Source: CAJYAN01 sp046484825
Lineage (GTDB): Bacteria; Pseudomonadota; Gammaproteobacteria; UBA6429; Thiohalophilaceae
Direction of reading: 5' to 3'
Length of the DNA: 14,914 bases
Assembly (NCBI GenBank): GCA_046484825.1
Contig: JAWOIE010000100.1
Location: 1 to 14,914, forward strand
A program made the position numbers and the translations under genes. Positions 6,433 through 12,642 of the stretch are shown one piece after another. Numbering within the stretch: position 1 is the first letter of the stretch; each line of letters begins with the position of its first letter. The notes under the pieces are model-generated. The model made no database searches. It was not told the origin of the DNA and saw nothing but the letters and a program-made list of their open reading frames with translations.

Positions 6433-6891
6433 ATGGCAACGCAATCCGTAACGCTCCAGAACATACCTCTGTTCCAGACCTTGAGCCTGGATGACATCAA
6501 CATCCTCGATGACTACCTTGGTAGCCTGAGCATTGCCGTCGGAGAGGTTGTTTTCCAGGAAGGCGATAGCGGCGACTATGTCTGTTTTGTGATCGACGGC
6601 ACCCTGGACGTCATTAAAAAGGGCCTGAACGGCCAGGAGCGCACGATAGCGCAGATACCGGCGGGACGCTCCATTGGTGAAATGGCCCTGATCGATAGCC
6701 TGCAACGTTCGGCCACAGTCCGGGGACAAAGCGCCTGTCGCCTGCGGGTCCTGCATCGGGACAACTTTGAGCAACTCATGGCGGAACACCCGGCCATTGC
6801 CGCCAAAATTTTACACTACATGGTGCGCAGCCTGAGCCTGGCCCTGCGCCGCACCTCCAACAAGTTGGCGGACAATCTGGAGGCATTGTAA
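6433..6891 (+). CDS. Single-domain cyclic nucleotide-binding protein
   Basis: 152-residue protein made almost entirely of one CRP-type cNMP-binding beta-roll (about residues 10-120) with a closing C-terminal helix and no DNA-binding domain. The phosphate-binding cassette is intact: GRSIGEMALIDSLQRSATV contains the Glu (E83) and Arg (R92) that contact the ribose and phosphate in functional cNMP sites. Cyclic nucleotide binding is therefore likely, though which nucleotide cannot be told. I chose the ATG at 6433 (AAGG 8 bases upstream); the frame stays open to a TTG at 6208, but that stretch is the palindromic element. The AAA ATPase gene starts 4 bases after its stop, suggesting that this protein senses a signal for that ATPase. 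Confidence 0.88.
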   Translation: MATQSVTLQNIPLFQTLSLDDINILDDYLGSLSIAVGEVVFQEGDSGDYVCFVIDGTLDVIKKGLNGQERTIAQIPAGRSIGEMALIDSLQRSATVRGQSACRLRVLHRDNFEQLMAEHPAIAAKILHYMVRSLSLALRRTSNKLADNLEAL

Positions 6892-6895
6892 GCCC

Positions 6896-8425
6896 ATGCT
6901 CGACCTGGACAATCTCACGCTGCTACTCAAGTCTCACTTCCCGATTATTGTGATCGAGACGCATGAAGAAACCCGCGCCATTCAGCTGTTACGGGACGCC
7001 ACCGCGGCCGGACCCGGCAAGGTCCTGTCCTGGTCGGCCACCGAAGGACTCACCGAAGCCCGGGGCCCCAACCCCAACCAAAGCCACCCCGTCTTCCGGG
7101 AGCTGCACCTTGAGGGCGAGGTTCCACAACAGACACATAACAGCACTGAACCCGATGCCATGCTGGAGCGGGTCAAACGACATGTGCGGGACAGCATTGT
7201 CGTGCTACTGGATTTTCACCCCTACCTTTCTGAGCCGCGCATTGTGCGCCTCGTCAAGGAGATCGCCCTGCAGCACCATGAACGCCAGACACGTCTGGTA
7301 TTCATTAGCCATGAATTTTCCATTCCCCCTGAGTTTCAGAAACTCTGCACCCGCTTTGAACTCGCCCTGCCAGACAAGGACAAGATCAGGCAACTGGTCA
7401 AAGACGAGGCCAAAATCTGGAGCCTGCGTAACGGCCAGAAGGTCCGTGCCGACAGCAAGGCCGTGGACCTGCTGATTCAGAATCTTACCGGTGTGACGAC
7501 CAGTGATGCCAAGCGCCTCATTCGTAACGCCATCTATAATGATGGCGCGATTACCCACAGTGACATCAAAGAGGTCATGGAGGCCAAATATCAGCTGGTG
7601 GCACAGGGCGGCGTACTGGCCTTTGAGTACGACACCGCCGAGTTTGCCGATGTCGGCGGTTTTCAACACCTCAAGGCCTGGCTGGAAAAACGCAAACCCG
7701 TCTTCCTTGGGCAGGACGCCAGCAAGGCCCTTGACCCGCCCAAAGGCATCCTGCTGCTCGGTGTACAGGGTTGCGGTAAAAGTCTGGCCGCCAAGTCCAT
7801 TGCCGGTGTCTGGGGCGTCCCCCTGTTGCGTCTCGACTTTGGTGCGCTATTTAATAAGTATATTGGGGAGACGGAAAAAAATATTCGCGAGGCGCTCAAG
7901 TCCGCCGAGGTGCTGTCACCGTGCGTGCTCTGGATCGATGAAATCGAAAAAGGTATCCAGACCACTGACAGCACCAGCGGCACCGCGCAGCGGGTACTGG
8001 GGACCTTTCTCACCTGGATGGCGGAAAACAAAAAGCATGTCTTTGTCGTCGCCACCGCCAATGATGTGCAGGCGCTGCCCCCCGAACTGATCCGCAAGGG
8101 CCGCCTGGACGAGATCTTTTTTGTCGACTTACCCGAGGTACAGACACGCAAGGAGATCCTCGCCGTGCATCTGCGCAAACGTGATCTCGATGTCTCGCGC
8201 TTTGACCTGGCGCTCCTCGGCCACGAGGCGCAGGGATTCTCCGGCGCGGAACTGGAACAGGCCGTGGTCGCCGCCAGTTACTCCGCCTTTGCCGAGCAGC
8301 GGGCGGTCAACAATGAAGATATCCTCAATGAAATACACCACACCCGTCCACTCTCCCGGGTCATGGCGGAAAAGATCAGTGCGCTTCGAGACTGGGCCAG
8401 GGACCGCACGGTGGCGGCCAATTGA
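6896..8425 (+). CDS. Ycf46-type AAA ATPase
   Basis: 509-residue AAA protein resembling the Ycf46 family of plastids and bacteria. The N-terminal half (about 1-240) is the family's degenerate, RecA-like domain, with no good Walker A. The C-terminal AAA module is complete: GVQGCGKS Walker A (289-296), VLWIDE Walker B (344-349), ATAND sensor 1 (N389), IRKGRLDE with arginine fingers R400/R403, and GFSGAEL sensor 2 (447-453). This is the FtsH/CDC48-like clade pattern but without a protease domain or membrane segment, so a cytoplasmic remodelling ATPase is inferred; the substrate is unknown. GGAGG inside the end of the cNMP-binding gene, 12 bases before the ATG, serves as ribosome binding site. A probable terminator follows. 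Confidence 0.92.
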   Translation: MLDLDNLTLLLKSHFPIIVIETHEETRAIQLLRDATAAGPGKVLSWSATEGLTEARGPNPNQSHPVFRELHLEGEVPQQTHNSTEPDAMLERVKRHVRDSIVVLLDFHPYLSEPRIVRLVKEIALQHHERQTRLVFISHEFSIPPEFQKLCTRFELALPDKDKIRQLVKDEAKIWSLRNGQKVRADSKAVDLLIQNLTGVTTSDAKRLIRNAIYNDGAITHSDIKEVMEAKYQLVAQGGVLAFEYDTAEFADVGGFQHLKAWLEKRKPVFLGQDASKALDPPKGILLLGVQGCGKSLAAKSIAGVWGVPLLRLDFGALFNKYIGETEKNIREALKSAEVLSPCVLWIDEIEKGIQTTDSTSGTAQRVLGTFLTWMAENKKHVFVVATANDVQALPPELIRKGRLDEIFFVDLPEVQTRKEILAVHLRKRDLDVSRFDLALLGHEAQGFSGAELEQAVVAASYSAFAEQRAVNNEDILNEIHHTRPLSRVMAEKISALRDWARDRTVAAN

Positions 8426-8509
8426 GACCGGTGGTCGGGCAAGCATAGCCTTCGCTCCAGAGCAAAGTGCCGCGAGCGCAACGGGGCATCCGTGTGTGAG
8501 ATGACAACT

Positions 8510-8534
8510 CGGCGTGCGCCGCCGTGCTTTTTTT
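8510..8534 (+). terminator. Probable intrinsic terminator of the cNMP/AAA operon
   Basis: CGGCG (8510-8514), a 5-base loop, then CGCCG (8520-8524), followed after TGC by seven T (8528-8534). The stem is short but all G-C. It lies 85 bases past the AAA stop, ahead of the convergent DUF4156 gene. A second weaker ACCTG/CAGGT hairpin with a T5 run follows at 8535-8561. Confidence 0.5.
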
Positions 8535-8573
8535 ACCTGGCGGTTTATACAGGTCTATTTTTACAGGACATCG

Positions 8574-8891
8574 CTACGGGTTGACGCAACGATAGACCGA
8601 AAAAGTTTGTTGACCATTTTCCACATCACTAAACGGCACGACGGTGTCACCGTGCAGGTCGATGGCGCGATTGCGCGCCAGGGCCTCCAGCTCCGTTTTG
8701 ACCTTTTCGTCGCCACGCTCAAAACCGGCCACTTTTGCCCGTAGGGAAACCGTGGTGGTACCGAGTTTTTTGCAACTGCCCACCTCGTCGATGGCCAGGA
8801 CTCTTACCTTTTCGCCTTCCGGCGTCAGTTTGACCCAGGTACACGCCGTGGACGCCAACATTACCAGACATAACAGAACAAGGATTTTCAC
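8574..8891 (-). CDS. DUF4156 family lipoprotein
   Basis: 105-residue small lipoprotein. The N-terminus MKILVLLCLVMLASTAC is a lipoprotein signal peptide with lipobox STAC and Cys17. The mature domain fits DUF4156: CTWVKLTPEGEKVRV, then VGSCKKLGTTTVSL, LEALARNRAIDLHGDTVVP, and a terminal YRCV; the two internal Cys probably pair. The family has no known biochemical function. The residue after Cys17 is Thr, so outer-membrane sorting is expected. The start codon is GTG at 8891, with a near-ideal AAGGAG 5 bases upstream; no better ATG exists. It stands alone, convergent with the AAA operon, 251 bases downstream of the next leftward gene. Confidence 0.88.
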   Translation of the reverse strand: MKILVLLCLVMLASTACTWVKLTPEGEKVRVLAIDEVGSCKKLGTTTVSLRAKVAGFERGDEKVKTELEALARNRAIDLHGDTVVPFSDVENGQQTFSVYRCVNP

Positions 8892-9112
8892 CGCAGCTCC
8901 TTTATAATATTTTCATATCAATAACATTTCGAGATTGCTGTTCTGATCAATAATCGTTCATCGACAATCGATCCTCACACAGTAACAAATACACAACGTC
9001 CGACGCAGACTTCGCCCACCGTAGCGCGTACTGCCAGTTGCTGCCGATAGCGTGCTCCGAATCAACCGCTACGTGTGCTCTGCCTCGCACCTCTACGGAA
9101 AGCACCCAGGGC

Positions 9113-9126
9113 GGCCGGCGCCGGCC
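9113..9126. repeat. Perfect 14-base GC palindrome
   Basis: GGCCGGCGCCGGCC is a perfect inverted repeat with no loop, just downstream of the stop of the 119-residue periplasmic gene (minus strand). No T run follows on either strand, so it is not a standard terminator; it may be part of one or chance in GC-rich DNA. Confidence 0.6.
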
Positions 9127-9142
9127 AGTCCGCAAAACCGAA

Positions 9143-9502
9143 TTAGCGACCACCGCCACGCTGGCCGCCACCGGAGCCGTTCATGGGGCCTTTCATGGAA
9201 CCGCCCCGTCCGCCTTCCTGATCACGGTCCATGTCGCGGTCGTGCATTCTGTCGCGCGCCACCTCCGGCAGGGTCACGCCTCTTTCTTTGGCGCGCTGTT
9301 CCATTTTCTGGTGATGCTCATAACGAAAACGTTCGCGCTCTTCAGCGGTTTTCATGCTTTGCATTTTGGCGCGATGTTCCGCACGTTCCTGTTCGGACAT
9401 CAACTGCCAGCCATAGACCTCATCCTGGGCATGCACACCCATGGGTAATACCAGCAAGGCCAGCAATAGCATGGGGATAGTGATATAAAAATTGTGCTTC
9501 AT
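9143..9502 (-). CDS. Small periplasmic protein with Gly/Arg-rich tail, unknown function
   Basis: 119 residues. A signal peptide (MKHNFYITIPMLLLALLVLPMGVHA, cleavage after VHA) is followed by a charged helical core, residues about 28-82: YGWQLMSEQERAEHRAKM, then KTAEERERFRYEHH and RAKERGVTLPE. The end is an Arg/Asp then Gly/Arg-rich, probably disordered, tail (about 83-119). The YGxQLMxxxER...HH...RGxxLP core reminds me of short uncharacterised periplasmic proteins of other proteobacteria; any relation to Spy/CpxP-like chaperones is only a resemblance in helical, charged character. The ATG at 9502 has AAAGGA upstream, and an extended -10 lies about 36 bases before it, so it is probably transcribed on its own rather than from ligA. 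Confidence 0.78.
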   Translation of the reverse strand: MKHNFYITIPMLLLALLVLPMGVHAQDEVYGWQLMSEQERAEHRAKMQSMKTAEERERFRYEHHQKMEQRAKERGVTLPEVARDRMHDRDMDRDQEGGRGGSMKGPMNGSGGGQRGGGR

Positions 9503-9537
9503 GACCTAATTCCTTTTAGTGATTGGACACAGGATCA

Positions 9538-9546
9538 TATATAGCA
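9538..9546 (-). promoter_or_regulatory. Extended -10 promoter element of the 119-residue periplasmic gene
   Basis: On the minus strand TGCTATATA gives TG-N-TATATA, an extended -10 match, preceded by a T-rich spacer (TTTTTTG) and lacking a clear -35. It would give a leader of about 30 bases to the ATG at 9502. Confidence 0.45.
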
Positions 9547-9672
9547 CAAAAAATTCCTGTTACGCGATTTGATGCGCGTGGGCCACGCATAGTGTGATCA
9601 TTTTTGTAAAACCTTCCACCATCCGCATACAGAGCGTATTTTCAATGCGGGATCAGCCGACTCTAAGAACGC

Positions 9673-11685
9673 TTACCTGGCCAACAAATCCTCAAAAGCG
9701 GCTTCATCAAGCATCGTCACACCCAGTGCCTCTGCCTTGCTGGCCTTGGACCCGGGATCGGCGCCGACCACCACATAGTCAGTCTTTTTCGAGACACTGC
9801 CCGAGACCCTGGCGCCCCGTGCCAACAGGGCCGCCCTGGCCTCTTCGCGCGTCATCCCCGCCAGGGTGCCGGTGACAACAAAGGTTTTACCGGCCAGGGT
9901 CTGCGTCTGTCGATCCGGTGTTTGCATCGCGGGCCAGTGGATCCCGGCCTTGATCAGTTTATCGATGACCTCATCGTTATGCTTTTGCTTGAAGAAGGTC
10001 TCGATAGAAGCCGCGACAATGGGGCCGACATCTTCCACGGCCACCAGCTCGGCGGCACTGGCCTGCACCAGGGTGTCAAGGTTACCGTAGTGTAGCGCCA
10101 GGGTCCTGGCGGTGGTCTCGCCCACCTGGCGAATACCCAGCGCAAAAATAAAGCGCGGCAGGGTGGTGCTTTTGCTCTTCTCCAGCGCGGCGATCAAGTT
10201 GCGGGCCGACTTGTCGGCCATGCGCTCCAGCGCGGCAACCTGTTCGACCTGGAGTTGGTACAGATCCGCCACGTCATGGATCAGACCGGCATCCACCAGT
10301 TGTTCGACCAGTTTGTCACCTAGGCCGTCAATATCCATGGCCTTGCGCGAGGCGAAGTGTTTGATGGCCTCCTTTTGCTGCGCGGCACAATACAGTCCAC
10401 CACTGCAGCGCGCCACGGCCTCGTTTTCCAGACGCACCACCTCGGCGCCACACACCGGACAGTGCTGCGGCATTTTAAACTTGCGCGCCCCTTTGGGGCG
10501 CAGCGAGGGCACACTGCTGACCACTTCCGGGATGACATCACCGGCACGACGCACGATCACGGTATCGCCGATGCGCACATCCTTGCGGTCGATTTCATCC
10601 TGATTGTGCAGGGTGGCATTGGTGACCGTGACGCCGCCGACAAACACCGGTTCCAGCCGCGCCACGGGGGTCAGCGCGCCGGTGCGACCCACCTGCACAT
10701 CGATGCCCTTCAATACGGTCATTTCTTCCTGCGCCGGGAATTTGTGGGCAATGGCCCAGCGCGGTGCGCGCGAGACAAAACCCAGGGCATCCTGATCGGC
10801 CAGGCGATCGACCTTGTAGACGACACCGTCAATGTCATATTCCAGCGCATCACGCCTGGCCTCGATGCGCTGGTAATAATCGCGACACCCCTCGACGCCG
10901 CTGACGACCTGGACCTCGGGATTGAGGCGAAATCCCCAACGCTTCAGCTGCTGCAGGATCTTGCTGTGTCGCTCCGCGATTGGCTGGGTCGTTACGCCCA
11001 CGCCATAACAGTAAAACGCCAGCGGCCGGGTCGCGGTAATGCGTGAATCCAGTTGTCGCAGTGAACCGGCGGCGGCGTTGCGTGGATTGGCGAAGGGCTT
11101 GTCCTGTTGCTCACGCTGGCGCTGGTTGAGGGCCGCAAACCCCGCACGGGTCATGATGACCTCACCGCGCACCTCCAGCCGTTGCGGATAGTCCTCGCCG
11201 TGCAGGCGTAGCGGAATGGTCGCAATGGTGCGCACGTTCTGCGTCACGTCCTCGCCCTTGCTGCCATCGCCACGGGTGGCGCCACGCACCAGGATACCCT
11301 GTTCATACAGCAAGCTGATGGCCAGACCATCCAGCTTGGGCTCAGCGGCATACTCGATCATGTCACGCCCCAGGCCGTCACGGACGCGGCGATCAAAATC
11401 GATCAGCTCCTGGTCGCTGAAACAGTTATTCAGTGACAGCATGGGCACTTCATGGCTGACTTCGTTAAAGGTCTTTAACGGTGGCGCGCCGACACGCTGC
11501 GTCGGTGAGTCCGGTGTTTGCAACTGTGGATACGTGTCTTCCAGTCCCTGCAGCTCACGCAACAGGCGATCATATTCCGCGTCCGGGATCTCCGGGGCAT
11601 CCAGCACATAATAAAGGTAGTTGTGGCGGTTGAGTTGTTCCCGCAACTCGGCGGCGCGCTGCTGGGCGTGTTTTTCGTTAGTCAT
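9673..11685 (-). CDS. ligA: NAD-dependent DNA ligase LigA
   Basis: 670-residue bacterial DNA ligase that seals nicks with NAD+ during replication and repair; E. coli LigA is 671 residues. All domains are present in order: domain Ia (about 1-65, with YYVLDAPEIPDAEYD), the adenylation domain with nucleophile K117 in EPKLDGLA, the OB fold with VQVGRTGALTPVARLEPV, a four-Cys zinc finger (CPVCGAEV then two further Cys), helix-hairpin-helix repeats, and a C-terminal BRCT domain from about 590 (GKTFVVTGTLAGMTREEAR). No key residue is missing. The ATG at 11685 lacks a strong ribosome binding site. It is the last gene of the smc-zipA-ligA order, but a 198-base gap separates it from zipA. Confidence 0.98.
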   Translation of the reverse strand: MTNEKHAQQRAAELREQLNRHNYLYYVLDAPEIPDAEYDRLLRELQGLEDTYPQLQTPDSPTQRVGAPPLKTFNEVSHEVPMLSLNNCFSDQELIDFDRRVRDGLGRDMIEYAAEPKLDGLAISLLYEQGILVRGATRGDGSKGEDVTQNVRTIATIPLRLHGEDYPQRLEVRGEVIMTRAGFAALNQRQREQQDKPFANPRNAAAGSLRQLDSRITATRPLAFYCYGVGVTTQPIAERHSKILQQLKRWGFRLNPEVQVVSGVEGCRDYYQRIEARRDALEYDIDGVVYKVDRLADQDALGFVSRAPRWAIAHKFPAQEEMTVLKGIDVQVGRTGALTPVARLEPVFVGGVTVTNATLHNQDEIDRKDVRIGDTVIVRRAGDVIPEVVSSVPSLRPKGARKFKMPQHCPVCGAEVVRLENEAVARCSGGLYCAAQQKEAIKHFASRKAMDIDGLGDKLVEQLVDAGLIHDVADLYQLQVEQVAALERMADKSARNLIAALEKSKSTTLPRFIFALGIRQVGETTARTLALHYGNLDTLVQASAAELVAVEDVGPIVAASIETFFKQKHNDEVIDKLIKAGIHWPAMQTPDRQTQTLAGKTFVVTGTLAGMTREEARAALLARGARVSGSVSKKTDYVVVGADPGSKASKAEALGVTMLDEAAFEDLLAR

Positions 11686-11717
11686 GGTGACGATGCTTTT
11701 TCTGAATTTTTTATCGA

Positions 11718-11746
11718 TGAAAAGTTATTGAGGCAAGGCCTGCTCC
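11718..11746 (-). promoter_or_regulatory. Tentative promoter for ligA
   Basis: On the minus strand TTGCCT and TAAAAA are spaced 17 bases apart, each matching four of six consensus positions, about 21 bases upstream of the ligA ATG. It would allow ligA expression apart from smc-zipA. The match is modest in an AT-rich patch. Confidence 0.25.
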
Positions 11747-11883
11747 CTTCAGTGTGCGCGCAGACACAAAAAATATAAATCCTGATATTGTGCCCGGGGC
11801 CCGACCGGGGACTACCAGCAACACCCGACTTTTGCCTGAGGGCGTGGGCGCACTATCACCTCTGTTGCACGAATCCGTTCGGC

Positions 11884-12621
11884 TTACTGCCGACGTTTTA
11901 TTTGTGCCATTTTTTGTTTAAAGCGATAGGCCTCAATTTTGTCCTTCAGGTGGGCAATACCCTGGCGGGTCAGGATGTTGCGCTGTTCATCACACAGGTC
12001 GGCCCCCAGGGCAGCGGCCAGTTGCTGTCCGGACTCCAGCAGGCGCTCGAAGGCGGCGCGGGGTTTCAGTGGACCGGGCAATTGCAGTATCAGGATTACG
12101 CCGGGCACCTCGATGCCCTCCAGCTCGGCATCGGGGAAGGAACCGGGCTCGAGGACGTTGACCACGGTGCACACCGCCGGGCCGTGGCGCTGTCCCGGCT
12201 GGGCAAACAGATTAAAGGCCATCATATCCCCAAAGCAAAAGCCCTGGGCCCGCAGGGCGGCGGCCAGGGCCGGACCGGGCAGCCTGCCCTGGCGCGCCAT
12301 GACCGTGAGCATCATTACCAGCGGCTCGCCCGCTTCCACGTTGACCACCACATCCAGGTCGCCGCTATCGACCGCGGTCGGCTCACGCTGCGCCACCAGG
12401 CCATCAAGGCCCTCCAGGTCGGCGGCGTCGAGGGCGGTGTCACGGTGGGGAGGGGACGGCTCAGTGGCGGCGCGGCGACGCCAGAAGCCGGGGAGCGCGG
12501 ATTTTCGATACAGCTCCTGCAGCAGACCCAGTCCCCGGCCCTGCTGCTGACGCGCATAGAAATAGATAACGCCGATAACGGCCAGGCCAATCAGTAACAG
12601 GATCAGGCGCAGGGCATCCAT
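11884..12621 (-). CDS. zipA: Cell division protein ZipA
   Basis: Inner-membrane division protein that tethers FtsZ filaments to the membrane. In the 245-residue product, residues about 4-21 form the N-terminal membrane anchor (LRLILLLIGLAVIGVIYFY), followed by a basic patch (RRRAA) and a short linker. The C-terminal FtsZ-binding domain starts near residue 85 (LDVVVNVEAGEPL) and runs through MMAFNLFAQPG, VCTVVNVLEPGSFP, GVILILQLPGP and DLCDEQRNILTRQGI. E. coli ZipA has 328 residues with a long Pro/Gln-rich linker; here that linker is reduced to about 60 residues. No strong ribosome binding site; the start lies 21 bases after the smc stop, so translation may depend on coupling to smc. Confidence 0.93.
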   Translation of the reverse strand: MDALRLILLLIGLAVIGVIYFYARQQQGRGLGLLQELYRKSALPGFWRRRAATEPSPPHRDTALDAADLEGLDGLVAQREPTAVDSGDLDVVVNVEAGEPLVMMLTVMARQGRLPGPALAAALRAQGFCFGDMMAFNLFAQPGQRHGPAVCTVVNVLEPGSFPDAELEGIEVPGVILILQLPGPLKPRAAFERLLESGQQLAAALGADLCDEQRNILTRQGIAHLKDKIEAYRFKQKMAQIKRRQ

Positions 12622-12642
12622 GGCAATGTCATTAGGTGGCGC

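Noticed and set aside
8947..9171. 74-residue leftward reading frame between the DUF4156 and 119-residue periplasmic genes
   Set aside because: It overlaps the end of the periplasmic gene, has no evident ribosome binding site, and its N-terminal part is just the GC-rich repeat in another frame. The last 45 residues look more protein-like, so a decayed gene fragment cannot be fully excluded.
9563..9590. GCGTG/CACGC hairpin downstream of ligA as its terminator
   Set aside because: The loop is three bases and the sequence after it on the minus strand is not T-rich at once; a T6 run occurs only about 20 bases on.
10357..11046. 229-residue rightward reading frame opposite ligA
   Set aside because: It lies entirely within ligA on the other strand; no motif found.
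11793..11809. CCCGG/CCGGG hairpin between zipA and ligA as a terminator
   Set aside because: No T run follows the stem on the minus strand within the usual distance.
11788..12597. 269-residue rightward reading frame opposite zipA
   Set aside because: It is the antisense of zipA, with biased Gly/Gln composition and no signal or motif; ZipA is unambiguous.
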